Part shown: piece by piece, positions 28,183 through 37,381 of the stretch
Position numbering within the stretch: the stretch's first letter is position 1
Layout of the letters: each line of letters starts with the position of its first letter
Assembly: GCF_014076845.1 (NCBI RefSeq)
Contig: NZ_JACGUT010000084.1
Span: 310,001 to 374,000 of the forward strand
Source: Colwellia sp. MB3u-41
Lineage (GTDB): Bacteria > Pseudomonadota > Gammaproteobacteria > Enterobacterales > Alteromonadaceae
Direction: 5' to 3'
Length of the DNA: 64,000 bases
Program-made: the position numbers and the translations under genes
Notes under the pieces: model-generated
Database searches by the model: none
Told to the model about the DNA's origin: nothing
What the model saw: only the letters and a program-made list of their open reading frames with translations

Positions 28183-28253
28183 AATAATATGTAGGTCGAA
28201 CCACGTGAAACCTGGTTCGATAATCAAAACTTAAAAAGTTAACGAGAAACAAC

Positions 28254-29804
28254 ATGACCGACCAAGCACAAGTAAATCAGCAAGAAGAGAATAAATTAAT
28301 CGCCGAACGTCGCGGTAAATTAGCGAAGATTCGTGAAAACTGTCCGGCTAATGGTCATCCAAACAAGTTTGACCGAAAACACTACGCTGCTGATTTACAA
28401 GCTGAGCATGGCGAAAAAGATAAAGAAACACTTGAAGCTGAAACAGCAACGTACAGTATTGCTGGTCGTGTTATGGCTAAACGTGGTCCATTTCTTGTTC
28501 TTCAAGATATGTCTGGTCGCATTCAAGCGTATGCACATAAAACGGTGCAAAAAGACATTAAAGAGCGTTGGGGTACTTTAGATATAGGCGATATTATTGG
28601 CGTTACGGGTACTATGCATATGTCTGGTAAAGGCGATTTATATGTCAATATGGATGAGTATCATTTATTGACTAAGTCTTTACGCCCGTTGCCAGAAAAG
28701 TTCCACGGTTTATCTGATGTTGAAACCAAGTATCGTCAACGTTATGTTGATTTGATCATCAATGAAGAAACACGTAATACGTTCAAAATACGTTCTAAAA
28801 TCGTTGAAGGTATTCGTCAGTTTTTAACAGTGCGTGGCTTTATGGAAGTAGAAACGCCAATGCTTCAAACCATTCCTGGTGGCGCAACAGCTAAACCCTT
28901 TGAAACTTTTCATAATGCTTTAGATATAGACATGTATATGCGTATTGCACCTGAGCTTTACTTGAAGCGTTTAGTGGTTGGCGGTTTTGAAAAAGTATTC
29001 GAAATTAACCGTAACTTCCGTAATGAAGGTTTATCGTCACGTCATAATCCAGAATTCACCATGATTGAATTCTACCAAGCTTATGCTGACTATAAAGACT
29101 TAATGAACATTACCGAAGACATGTTACGTACGCTTGCTGAAAATGTAATGGGTAGCTCTGTTATTCGTAATACTGTTAAAAATAGTGATGGTGAAGTAAC
29201 AGAAGAGAAATTCTATGACTTTGGCAAATCGTTTACACGTTTATCGATGGTTGATGCCATTTTATTATACGGTAACGATTTGGATGAAAATGTTTTACGT
29301 AACCCAGAAGAAAATTTTGACGCACTTAAAGCAATGGCTAAACAAGTGGGCGTTAAAGAAACTGAAGCTTCTAAAGTTTGGGGTGCGGGTAAATATGTTT
29401 GTGAAATATTTGAAGAAGTTGCCGAGCATATGCTTGATCAACCAACCTTTATTACCGAATACCCTTGGGAAGTTTCACCATTAGCACGTCGTAATGATGA
29501 CAACCCATTTATTACTGACCGTTTTGAATTCTTTGTTGGTGGCCGTGAATTAGCCAATGGTTTTTCTGAGCTTAACGATGCAGAAGACCAAGCGGCACGT
29601 TTCAAAAACCAAGTGGCAGGTAAAGACGCTGGTGATGATGAAGCGATGCATTATGATGAAGACTATATACAAGCACTTGAGTATGGTTTGCCGCCAACAG
29701 CGGGTGAAGGTATTGGCATTGATCGTTTAGTGATGTTATTTACTGATTCACCAACGATTAAAGACGTTATTTTATTCCCACATATGCGTCCTTTAGCTGA
29801 GTAG
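28254..29804 (+). CDS. lysS: Lysyl-tRNA synthetase, class II
   Basis: Charges tRNA-Lys. An N-terminal OB-fold anticodon domain (about residues 65-155, [21 protein letters not shown]) is followed by the class II core: motif 1 around [25 protein letters not shown], motif 2 [20 protein letters not shown] and motif 3 [12 protein letters not shown]. 516 residues. It lies 71 bp after prfB, as in E. coli. Confidence 0.97.
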   Translation: MTDQAQVNQQEENKLIAERRGKLAKIRENCPANGHPNKFDRKHYAADLQAEHGEKDKETLEAETATYSIAGRVMAKRGPFLVLQDMSGRIQAYAHKTVQKDIKERWGTLDIGDIIGVTGTMHMSGKGDLYVNMDEYHLLTKSLRPLPEKFHGLSDVETKYRQRYVDLIINEETRNTFKIRSKIVEGIRQFLTVRGFMEVETPMLQTIPGGATAKPFETFHNALDIDMYMRIAPELYLKRLVVGGFEKVFEINRNFRNEGLSSRHNPEFTMIEFYQAYADYKDLMNITEDMLRTLAENVMGSSVIRNTVKNSDGEVTEEKFYDFGKSFTRLSMVDAILLYGNDLDENVLRNPEENFDALKAMAKQVGVKETEASKVWGAGKYVCEIFEEVAEHMLDQPTFITEYPWEVSPLARRNDDNPFITDRFEFFVGGRELANGFSELNDAEDQAARFKNQVAGKDAGDDEAMHYDEDYIQALEYGLPPTAGEGIGIDRLVMLFTDSPTIKDVILFPHMRPLAE

Positions 29805-29843
29805 CGTCTTTAACTACTCCTTTAAAAGAGGTAATTGAATATT

Positions 29844-29880
29844 AAAAAGCCGGATAAGTTATGACTTATCCGGCTTTTTT
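29844..29880 (+). terminator. Intrinsic terminator of lysS
   Basis: A 16-bp stem (29844-29859 with 29864-29879) around TATG, ending in a T-run. The 51-bp repeat begins two bases later. Confidence 0.92.
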
Positions 29881-29882
29881 AT

Positions 29883-29940
29883 GTCCAGGATGACCGGTAT
29901 GTCGTGGTGGCATGGATGCCAGTGAACGTATGTGTTCAGA
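29883..29940. repeat. Terminator-linked 51-bp repeat element, locus 2
   Basis: One 51-bp unit (29883-29933) and the first bases of a second (GTTCAGA at 29934). Compared with the other loci, the first hairpin is disturbed (GTCCA-GGA-TGACC), but the second is kept with other bases: GGCAT-GG-ATGCC. No distal segment is present. It lies between convergent lysS and the DUF3667 gene. Confidence 0.8.
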
Positions 29941-29963
29941 ATTAAAGGTATGTGAGTGAACTT

Positions 29964-31265
29964 TTATATATCGGTTAATCCCCAAATAAAAGCAATGACA
30001 CCCGTAAATCCAATCAGAAATATATAAGCACTGCCAATGAAAGCATATTTAATAAAAGTAAATAAATACCCTTGCTTATAGACACGTTTTTGCATGATGA
30101 ATAAATATATAGGAATCCAAATGAGTAATGCTTTAATGGCAACTTCAATAGTCCCCGTAAGCGATGGTAAAGCTGTTTCACAATAGTCGTAAAAAATATC
30201 GAGTAATTCTACGAGTAATATAGTGATAAATATAAAACTATGACTATGCAGCGCCACAGTTAAATGTTCCATATATAAACGTTTTGAAAAAAGGAACATT
30301 ATTTTGAGTAATAACGCAAAAATTGGAAGGAGTATAAACATTAATTGAGGTAATTTACCTATGGCCTCTTGAACTAATGGGGTCGGATCTGAATGAAAGG
30401 TTTTATCTGCTTTCTTGACCAAAGATTTTACAAAAACATTAAGCTTTTCATTACTCTGTTTACTTAAAAAGTCGAAAGATAATGTACCATCAGCATTATT
30501 TCCAAAAGTAACCGGTTTATCGACGTTAGTGATTTCCTCTCCATTTTTAACCTTGGTAATGTTTAACGTAAGTAACTCGTAGCGTTTTTTTAGTTCTTTT
30601 GATAGCGCTTGATCATTGTTTAATTGCTTTAACTCTATTTTTACTAACTTACTGGTAATATCTGCTAACGTTTTGTTTTTATCAATACTATAGTCTTTAT
30701 TCATGTCATCTAAAAAATTTTGGAATTTTGATGTTTCACTGCTTATTTCTAATAATTCGTTCGTATTAAGAGGAGATTTTTTTATCGCTGAAAGCCTACT
30801 AGCTTCAAGTAAAGTAAGGTGTTTTTTGATTTCAGTTATTGTTGTTTGATTGTTATTAACAGTTAAGATTTTGTTGTTTTCTAAAGAAACTAAGAAATTC
30901 AATGTTATAAAGAAAACAATACTGATGAACAAATATAGCCTAAGTGGTGGCACAAAATGTACGCGCTTTCCGGCGATATATTCGTTGGTTAAAAAACCAG
31001 GACGAGAAAGTAATGGCAGTATAGTACGAGTAGCTCGTGAATCGAAACTAAAAATATCATCAAGTAAATGTAATATAACCACCCAAAAATACTTTAATGT
31101 CGACTCGGCTTGTTGACCACACTGTGCACAGAAAGGACCACGGAGTGGTTGATGGCAATTTTCACATTGATGACCATCTGATACTTTAAAGGATTCAGGC
31201 TTGTCAGGTAAGGTTGCATTGAGGGTAACATCACTGTTTTTTTCAACTAACTCGTTATTTCGCAT
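29964..31265 (-). CDS. DUF3667-type membrane protein with zinc ribbon
   Basis: A 433-residue protein. Near residue 33 a zinc-ribbon pattern, CENCHQPLRGPFCAQCGQ, is followed by LDDIFSFDSRATRTILPLLSRPG and YIAGKRVHFVPPLRLYLFISI, which match DUF3667 proteins. One membrane segment lies near residue 115. A long polar, coiled-coil-rich stretch (about 125-285) probably faces the periplasm or cytoplasm. Four further hydrophobic segments form the C-terminal third. Function unknown. Confidence 0.75.
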   Translation of the reverse strand: MRNNELVEKNSDVTLNATLPDKPESFKVSDGHQCENCHQPLRGPFCAQCGQQAESTLKYFWVVILHLLDDIFSFDSRATRTILPLLSRPGFLTNEYIAGKRVHFVPPLRLYLFISIVFFITLNFLVSLENNKILTVNNNQTTITEIKKHLTLLEASRLSAIKKSPLNTNELLEISSETSKFQNFLDDMNKDYSIDKNKTLADITSKLVKIELKQLNNDQALSKELKKRYELLTLNITKVKNGEEITNVDKPVTFGNNADGTLSFDFLSKQSNEKLNVFVKSLVKKADKTFHSDPTPLVQEAIGKLPQLMFILLPIFALLLKIMFLFSKRLYMEHLTVALHSHSFIFITILLVELLDIFYDYCETALPSLTGTIEVAIKALLIWIPIYLFIMQKRVYKQGYLFTFIKYAFIGSAYIFLIGFTGVIAFIWGLTDI

Positions 31266-31514
31266 AAAAGTATTTGCAGGTTGCTAGAAACAATATAACA
31301 AAATCATATCATTATGCTTATAAAAAGTGTGAATGAAAAATTATAAATTTTTACAAAAAATTTAAGTTAACTTAGTGCTGTCTGCGTAACTATCTGTTAA
31401 GTTTAATTAGATTTTAAAATAAATCTAAGAAAATATACTCTGTTTATAATTGCGCTAGTTAATAAGATTTAAGCAAAGTGTATAAATAGAAAAGCCAAAT
31501 ACAGGAGAATTATA

Positions 31515-32063
31515 ATGGCGTTTGAAGTGAAATTTGAATTAACAGAATCAGACTTAGAGCACTTCCGTGATGTAATGCGTAAAGCACAATCAGGAGCTGA
31601 AAAACTTAGTGAAGCACTTATTTTAAGTAACGCTAAGAAAATTAGCCAAGATATAAAAGGAAGTGTTCCTGAATTTGTAAGCGAACGTATTAAAAAGCTT
31701 GAAACTTTAGTGGCGATGATAGAAGACTCTGAATGGAAAATTCCAGCAGAAGAGCGCACTGATGTGCTAAGTGCTTTGGCTTACTTTAGTGATCCAGAAG
31801 ATTTAGTGCCTGATCATATTCCTGTATTAGGCTTTTTAGACGATGCAATTATGATTGAATTAGTTGCTGAAGAACTAAAAGACGATATTGAAGCCTTTGA
31901 AGAATTTTGCGCTTATCGCAGTCGAGAAGAAGGGCGCAGTGGCGATGCAAAAATTACACGTGAAGAGTGGTTAGATTCAAAGCGTCGAGAGCTTCACAGT
32001 CGTATGAGAAATCGCCGTTCTACACGTCGAAGTGGTCGCTCATCATTTAGATCTGTTTTTTAA
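31515..32063 (+). CDS. DUF1232 (YkvA-like) protein
   Basis: A 182-residue protein with the DUF1232 signature in the middle: LSALAYFSDPEDLVPDHIPVLGFLDDAIMI (about residues 87-117, quoted in part). This segment usually forms a short hydrophobic hairpin. The N-terminal half is helical and charged; the C-terminus is strongly basic (RMRNRRSTRRSGRSS), suggesting nucleic acid or membrane-surface contact. An AGGAGA ribosome site precedes the ATG. Function unknown. Confidence 0.8.
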   Translation: MAFEVKFELTESDLEHFRDVMRKAQSGAEKLSEALILSNAKKISQDIKGSVPEFVSERIKKLETLVAMIEDSEWKIPAEERTDVLSALAYFSDPEDLVPDHIPVLGFLDDAIMIELVAEELKDDIEAFEEFCAYRSREEGRSGDAKITREEWLDSKRRELHSRMRNRRSTRRSGRSSFRSVF

Positions 32064-32088
32064 TTTAAAAGTCAAAAAATGTTAATTT

Positions 32089-32122
32089 AAAAGCTTACTC
32101 ATTTTATTGAGTAAGCTTTTTT
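32089..32122 (+). terminator. Intrinsic terminator of the DUF1232 gene
   Basis: A 13-bp stem (32089-32101 with 32108-32120), loop TTTTAT, then a T-run. The tandem 51-bp repeats start two bases after it. Confidence 0.9.
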
Positions 32123-32124
32123 AT

Positions 32125-32357
32125 GTTCAGGATGAACGGTATGTCATGATCATACGGATGTGAAAGAATGACGGTGTTCAGGATGAACGGTATGTCATGA
32201 TCATACGGATGTGAAAGAATGACGGTGTTCAGGATGAACGGTATGTCATGATCACATGGATGTGAAAGAATGACGGTATTCAGGATGGCCTCTCTCAGAC
32301 ATCCTGTCTTTCAAAGCAATAGTGTATCCGTGCAGTTCAACGGTGATTTTTTTTTCT
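32125..32357. repeat. Terminator-linked 51-bp repeat element, locus 3 (three tandem units plus distal segment)
   Basis: Three units at exact 51-bp spacing start at 32125, 32176 and 32227. Units 1 and 2 are identical; unit 3 differs in the second hairpin (TCACAT-GG-ATGTGA instead of TCATAC-GG-ATGTGA). The distal segment (32278 to about 32357) shares 34 identical bases with locus 1, including CAGGATG (32281-32287) / CATCCTG (32300-32306), and ends in a T-run. It lies between the convergent DUF1232 gene and a small membrane-protein gene. Confidence 0.92.
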
Positions 32358-32474
32358 AACTAAACCTAAATACCTGCAGTCACGTAGGCAAGTTCAGGTT
32401 AACGAAATGAGTAGCAGGGAACGATGTCAATATTAAGATAATGGGTTGGGCTCAGATCAGGGTAACTAAAGTGG

Positions 32475-32648
32475 TCATCCGTGAGTTACGTATATCATCA
32501 TCACAAGGAATCCGATTAGCACCATATTTAAGGCAATGATATAAGCAAAACCTTTTACACCTTCTTTTACACTAAAGCCCTTAGCATCTAAATATCGCCA
32601 CCAAAAAAGGCACATAATAATGGGAAGGAGGAAGAACAGTTTGATCAT
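32475..32648 (-). CDS. Small membrane protein (57 aa), unrecognised
   Basis: An ATG-started frame of 57 codons: a first hydrophobic segment (MIKLFFLLPIIMCLFWW), a short charged loop (RYLDAKGFSVKEGVKG) and a second segment (FAYIIALNMVLIGFLVMMIYV). This two-helix hairpin with a charged loop is protein-like and unlikely by chance. It follows the ampG-like gene by 59 bp on the same strand, so it may be co-transcribed. The ribosome site is weak. No family recognised. Confidence 0.65.
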   Translation of the reverse strand: MIKLFFLLPIIMCLFWWRYLDAKGFSVKEGVKGFAYIIALNMVLIGFLVMMIYVTHG

Positions 32649-32707
32649 AAGAGTCCGAATTTTAAAAATAAGCTTATCAACATCATAGGTAAAAAACGTT
32701 TGAATTG

Positions 32708-34327
32708 CTATTGGCTTGTAACATTTCCTTTTGATTCACGATCATTCTTTTCAATTAGCGCTGTTAATGGTTTTCTAATGCTATATAAGAAAATTAAACT
32801 TGGAATGACCATAAAAGCAGTTAAAACAAAAAACAGTGCCCAATTACCATCTAACCAGTCGACAATAATCCCTGAATATGATCCAAGCATAACGCGTCCA
32901 AAAGTACCTAATGAGACCATTAATGCGTATTGGCTGGCAGTAAACGTTTTATTACAAAGTACAGACAGCAGCGCAACAAATGCTACTGAGCCCCAAGCAG
33001 AAGTAAACCCGTCAACAAAAACAGTAAAAGCGAACAGTAACTTGTCAGGACCAACAACGGCCATTACAGCAAATAATAAATTACTAGATGCCATAGCAAT
33101 ACCGCCAATAAACAAGCCTTTCAATATACCGTAGCGAATAGTAAAAACACTGCCAATTAATGAAAATACGATGGTAGTTGCCCAATTGATCATTTTTGAG
33201 TAATAAGCAATATCACTATTTGAAAAACCTACTTCACGGTAGAAAACAATCGACATTCTGCCTAAATAAGCTTCACCTAGTTTGAATAAGAAAATAAATA
33301 ATAAAATAGAAATCGCTAAATGCTTACCGTTTCGATCAAAAAACTCTTGAATAGGTGCAACAAGTGTTGCTAATAACCAAGCGGTTAATTTATGACTAAA
33401 ACGTATTACTGATATATTATTACTGTTTTGATCATGACGAATCGATAGATTCAATCGACTTAATTGCTGACTAAAAATAAACAATAAGCTGATAATAAAT
33501 AAAGTAATAAGAATAAGTTGATAATCGGTGGAAATAAAACTTACAGGCCAAGCGGGGTATCCAATGTTAGCGTAAATAATACTAACAAAAATTAGCGGAA
33601 GTATTAATAAAATGGCTAAAGGACGATGTCCTTGATTTGGCATTGCCAATAAATAATTATTCTGAATTGCATTGAGTATTTGCTCTCGGTCATTATTGGG
33701 TTCCTCTACTACGAATGCAGTGATCATTAATACTGCCATCATAGTGGCTAATACAAAATAAACTTCTGGCCATTGCCAGTTAGGTTGATCGACTAAAATA
33801 AAAGGAACGCTACCTAAGCCTGCAAAACCAGTCCACCAACCCGCAGTTGCCATTGCTGAACCGGCGGTCATATAATTACTATCATCATTGCTGAGTATAT
33901 CAATACGGTAAGCATCGATAGCAATGTCTTGGCTTGAGCCTGCAAAGGCAATTAATAAACCAAATAATGCGACAATGCTAAGTTGATCAACGACATTCAC
34001 TTGACTTAATTGAAAGGTAGCAATAACTATGACAAGTTGTGTCAGTAAAATCCAACTGCGACGTTGTCCAACTTTTACTGTCAGAAAAGGTATCTTCAAT
34101 CGATCGACCAATGGGGACCATAAAAAATTAATACTATAGGTAACAAAGATAAGCCCAAATAAACCAATACTTGACCGACTGAGTCCTTCATCTTTTAACC
34201 AGCCACTCATTGCTGATCCAGTCATCACCCATGGAAAACCACTGGCTATACCAAAGAAAAAAACACTGAGTAAACGACGGTTTTTAAAGTAAGAAAGTGT
34301 ATCCGAAAAAGAGTGAGTAGCAGACAT
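32708..34327 (-). CDS. ampG: AmpG-family muropeptide transporter (MFS)
   Basis: Inner membrane permease that imports anhydro-muropeptides for cell-wall recycling. The 539 residues hold about 14 hydrophobic segments. N-terminal FFFGIASGFPWVMTGSAMSGWL and LKDEGLSRSSIGLFGLI are AmpG-like, as are QDIAIDAYRIDIL and the FTSAWGSVAFVALLSVLCNKTFTASQYAL region (quoted in part). The neighbourhood ampG, yajG, bolA matches E. coli, which supports the name. Confidence 0.85.
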   Translation of the reverse strand: MSATHSFSDTLSYFKNRRLLSVFFFGIASGFPWVMTGSAMSGWLKDEGLSRSSIGLFGLIFVTYSINFLWSPLVDRLKIPFLTVKVGQRRSWILLTQLVIVIATFQLSQVNVVDQLSIVALFGLLIAFAGSSQDIAIDAYRIDILSNDDSNYMTAGSAMATAGWWTGFAGLGSVPFILVDQPNWQWPEVYFVLATMMAVLMITAFVVEEPNNDREQILNAIQNNYLLAMPNQGHRPLAILLILPLIFVSIIYANIGYPAWPVSFISTDYQLILITLFIISLLFIFSQQLSRLNLSIRHDQNSNNISVIRFSHKLTAWLLATLVAPIQEFFDRNGKHLAISILLFIFLFKLGEAYLGRMSIVFYREVGFSNSDIAYYSKMINWATTIVFSLIGSVFTIRYGILKGLFIGGIAMASSNLLFAVMAVVGPDKLLFAFTVFVDGFTSAWGSVAFVALLSVLCNKTFTASQYALMVSLGTFGRVMLGSYSGIIVDWLDGNWALFFVLTAFMVIPSLIFLYSIRKPLTALIEKNDRESKGNVTSQ

Positions 34328-34428
34328 TTATTGATGGTTATTTTAAGTTTTAAGAGCGCTTAGCCTAACAGAACGCAAGAAGATAGCGCAAGAAATTAGA
34401 ACGTTTTGTTCATTATTTTTTAATTTGC

Positions 34429-34758
34429 TCAAGGCAGAGGCCGCCAACCAATACAGTCGATTGGATAACTGCCCGTACCGCTGAAGAAATCTAAACAGGT
34501 GGTTATCTCACTTTTGAAATATAAGTCGTGGTTAAGCGACTGAGCACCGTGCAAACTCATTTCATGAACTAAGTGCCAAAAAACGCGTTCTTTTGCACTT
34601 CCCGGTGTTTCATCATTTACTTTAAGTAATGTCCACTCTTCCATGGTATCAATAATGAATGTGTCTAGTTCAGTGTAATGTAGTGACTGATTAATAACTG
34701 CGTTAATATAATAAGCTATTTGCAGTGTTTTTTCGTTGATAAACGGCTCTATTATCAT
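34429..34758 (-). CDS. Hypothetical protein (109 aa)
   Basis: A soluble, acidic protein with no signal peptide or membrane segment. Features: IINEKTLQIAYYINAVINQSL-like helical start, a Trp/His-containing middle (AKERVFWHLVHEMSLHGAQSL) and a C-terminus rich in aromatic and Pro residues (GWRPLP). It lies between the ampG-like and ppiA genes on the same strand. No family recognised. Length, start and codon use look normal for this genome. Confidence 0.6.
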   Translation of the reverse strand: MIIEPFINEKTLQIAYYINAVINQSLHYTELDTFIIDTMEEWTLLKVNDETPGSAKERVFWHLVHEMSLHGAQSLNHDLYFKSEITTCLDFFSGTGSYPIDCIGWRPLP

Positions 34759-35004
34759 GACACCCTCAGTTTGCTCTTCTGTTTAAATAAACGGAAGTAA
34801 GAAAGTAGCTAGCGCTTTATTGAAATTTTATGAGTTGTTGAATGGCCAATTTATTACCTTATATATCGTAGATTAAAAAGAATTTGTCAAAGGTGTAGAC
34901 AAATTAATTCTATTTAACAGTAATAATAGTCAAAAACGTTTGTTATTACCATTTGATAAAGAAATATATTGCCTTTACACTCTTTTGAAATTGAACGGTC
35001 AAAA

Positions 35005-35589
35005 CTATTCTGCGGGCAGCAAGGTTGCTTTGTTCAAGGTTATTAGCTCTATTGGAACATCATCCCAGCCCATAGCATCGCTGTACTCTGTTTTGGCTAA
35101 GTTCATTGCATTTACAACTTCTTGGCCCTCGACAATGGTGCCAAATACCGTATATCCCCAACGACGGCCAGGATCTAGGCTTTTATTATCTGCCATATTA
35201 AAGAAAAATTGACGATTAGCCGTGTGTGGGCGATTTTCTTTTGCCATGGCAATTGTGCCTATTTCATTTTTTAAACCATTGCCTGATTCATTAGCAATAT
35301 CGCCATCAACTTTTTTTAAATTGAAATTCTCATCGTAACCTCCGCCTTGTACGATAAAATTGACGACAATACGATGAAATATCGTGTTGTTATACTCACC
35401 TTTAACGACATACGTTAAAAAATTATCAACGGTTAACGGAGCGCGAATACGATCGAGTTCAACAATAATTATTCCTTTTGACGTTTCTAATTTTACTTTT
35501 GGAAATAAGTTATTGGGATCAATAGCAATATTCGTTGCTGATAAAGTTGTCGATAAAAATATGAATAAGAAAAGTAAATGTTTCATCAT
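35005..35589 (-). CDS. ppiA: Periplasmic cyclophilin-type peptidyl-prolyl isomerase
   Basis: Catalyses cis-trans isomerisation of X-Pro bonds. A signal peptide (MMKHLLFLFIFLSTTLSA) directs it to the periplasm. Cyclophilin core: APLTVDNFLTYVVKGEYNNTIFHRIV, FIVQGGGY, GTIAMAKENRPHTANRQFFFN and VFGTIVEGQEVV, in that order. The active-site Arg (FHRIV), the QGG and the FFFN elements are present. 194 residues, like E. coli PpiA. It lies 27 bp downstream of yajG. Confidence 0.88.
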   Translation of the reverse strand: MMKHLLFLFIFLSTTLSATNIAIDPNNLFPKVKLETSKGIIIVELDRIRAPLTVDNFLTYVVKGEYNNTIFHRIVVNFIVQGGGYDENFNLKKVDGDIANESGNGLKNEIGTIAMAKENRPHTANRQFFFNMADNKSLDPGRRWGYTVFGTIVEGQEVVNAMNLAKTEYSDAMGWDDVPIELITLNKATLLPAE

Positions 35590-35616
35590 TGTTGCTTCTT
35601 TAAGAGTTGTTAATCA

Positions 35617-36213
35617 TTATTTTATAAAGCGTTGAATTTCACTGTTAGTAATAACTTGTGATAAAAGTTGAGTAAGCTGCTGGCTAAAGTCTCGCTCTAA
35701 TACTGCAATATCAGCTTTAAATGGGCCTTCGCTTGTACCACGTACTTTAAAAGTGTTACTCAAGGTTTGTGTACCATTATTGACGGTTACGCGGATCACT
35801 AATTCATTGTTAACTTTATATTTTATCAGTTCTTGTTGCACGCTTATTACGCCATTATCAATAATGATTTCAATTATATTACCCGCTTGGGCATTAATTT
35901 CTAGGCCTTGCTTTTTAAATTCAGCAGTTAACGTTTGCTCAATAATTTGGTTTAACGGTTGTTGGCTTGAATAAACTTCGGCAGCTTCATCTTTTCTTAA
36001 AATTTGTACAACGTGTTGAGCTGTGCGCATATCAGTAACCGTTAAACTTGCCTGCTTATTCTGATAATTACTTTGGTTTGATGCGTTATTGGTGATGCTT
36101 AAATCAGGTGCAATAACCACGTGAGTAGGTTTGTTGGCACAAGCGGTGAGTAAAACTAATAATGTGCTTACTGCTAGCGTTTTTACGTTATTGTGAACGA
36201 ATATATTTTTCAT
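35617..36213 (-). CDS. yajG: YajG-family lipoprotein
   Basis: The start at 36213 gives a lipoprotein signal (MKNIFVHNNVKTLAVSTLL) with lipobox LTAC; the frame extends 60 bp upstream but into non-signal sequence. The mature part has VVIAPDLSITNNASNQ and a conserved beta-rich core with ARQ-like VRVTVNNGTQTLSNTFKV, ending in SQVITNSEIQRFI. Function unknown. Between ppiA and rlmG, close to bolA, as expected for yajG. Confidence 0.82.
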   Translation of the reverse strand: MKNIFVHNNVKTLAVSTLLVLLTACANKPTHVVIAPDLSITNNASNQSNYQNKQASLTVTDMRTAQHVVQILRKDEAAEVYSSQQPLNQIIEQTLTAEFKKQGLEINAQAGNIIEIIIDNGVISVQQELIKYKVNNELVIRVTVNNGTQTLSNTFKVRGTSEGPFKADIAVLERDFSQQLTQLLSQVITNSEIQRFIK

Positions 36214-36229
36214 GATTTGCTTAATCCTA

Positions 36230-37381
36230 TTATTTTCTGGCTGAAAGAGTAACAAACTTATCGTTGCTGGCAATCAGTTTTTCATTACCAAAAAGTCGTT
36301 TTAGCTTAATATGGTAACCTAATTGTCGGTTACCTATAATACGTAATTCACCACCATTCTTTAATGCTCGATGACTATCACGGAACATTTGCCAGGCAAT
36401 ATGATCCGTTGTCGCGTTTTGCTGATGAAAAGGCGGATTACACAAAATTAAGTCAACACTGTTAGGTTCTACGTCAGCTAAACAGTCATTAATGACGAAC
36501 TGACATTGCGCTAACTGTTCAGGTAAATTTTGACTGATATTAGTCATGGCCGAAGCGACAGCCATATAGGATTCATCAACAAAAGTGATTAAAGCTTCGG
36601 GTTGTTGTGCTAATACAGTTAAGCCTATAACGCCATTCCCACAGCCTAAATCAATAACCTTTGTACCTGCATTTACTTCAGGAAGATTTTTCATAAAGTG
36701 GCGAGCACCAATATCAAGCTTTTCACGGGCATACACGCCAGAGTGATTACTGATAGAAAATGGTGTGTTTTCTAAGGGCCAAAGGGTAGGAAAAGGCGAA
36801 GCAAATATTTGTGTATTATCAAGCTGAGAAAAGACTAAACGTGCTTTTTTTACTGCTAACGATGTTTTTGTTGTGCCTAAATACTTTTCAAATAATTTTA
36901 ATGTTGAACTGTGAATATCTTTAGCTTTATCTGCAGCAACAAAAATAAGTTTATGATTATATTTAGTTTTAATAGCTAAAAGTTGATCAATCATGAGTGA
37001 TTTACTTTTAGGTATTTTGTATAACACAACTGTTATATTCTCTGGGAGGTTATCTAAGCTACTTAATTGGCTAATATTTTCAAGCGATAAACCATTTTGT
37101 TCAATATTATATTGTAAGCCTTGATTACTGATCCAAGAGTCGGAAACGGTTGTCACGTTTGCCTGAGTAAAGTTAGCGGTAATCGCACCAAAACTATCAT
37201 TGAAGATTAATAAGTTGTGATGACTGTCAGCCAAATTTTGCTCATGAACATAATTGATCAAATATTCGTCGGCTGCATCCCAAGCAACTAAAGCTCGGTT
37301 AACTTGGCCAACAGGGTAGCGGTCTAAAAAAAGGTTCTTGTCGTAAACGCCATCCGCGTTGACAATAAAAGGGCTGATCAT
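36230..37381 (-). CDS. rlmG: 23S rRNA m2G1835 methyltransferase RlmG
   Basis: Methylates G1835 of 23S rRNA with S-adenosylmethionine. A degenerate N-terminal methyltransferase domain (VAWDAADEYLINYV, LIFNDSFGAI) is followed by the catalytic C-terminal domain: DIGARHFMKNLPE, the SAM loop VIDLGCGNGVIGL, FVDESYMAVASA and the catalytic NPPF in LILCNPPFHQQ. NPPFHQQ plus the N-terminal block separates it from RsmC. 383 residues, near E. coli RlmG. Confidence 0.92.
   Translation of the reverse strand: MISPFIVNADGVYDKNLFLDRYPVGQVNRALVAWDAADEYLINYVHEQNLADSHHNLLIFNDSFGAITANFTQANVTTVSDSWISNQGLQYNIEQNGLSLENISQLSSLDNLPENITVVLYKIPKSKSLMIDQLLAIKTKYNHKLIFVAADKAKDIHSSTLKLFEKYLGTTKTSLAVKKARLVFSQLDNTQIFASPFPTLWPLENTPFSISNHSGVYAREKLDIGARHFMKNLPEVNAGTKVIDLGCGNGVIGLTVLAQQPEALITFVDESYMAVASAMTNISQNLPEQLAQCQFVINDCLADVEPNSVDLILCNPPFHQQNATTDHIAWQMFRDSHRALKNGGELRIIGNRQLGYHIKLKRLFGNEKLIASNDKFVTLSARK

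Noticed and set aside
31469..31759. Antisense and off-frame open frames throughout the window, for example this one.
   Set aside because: They lie within strongly supported genes, have unnatural residue composition and lack ribosome sites.
34776..34797. Inverted repeat CTTCTGTTTA/TAAACGGAAG downstream of ppiA as a terminator.
   Set aside because: The loop is only two bases and there is no U-run on either strand, so support is too weak to list it.
36230..37381. RsmC as the identity of the methyltransferase.
   Set aside because: The N-terminal blocks and the NPPFHQQ context agree with RlmG, and the length (383) fits RlmG better than RsmC.
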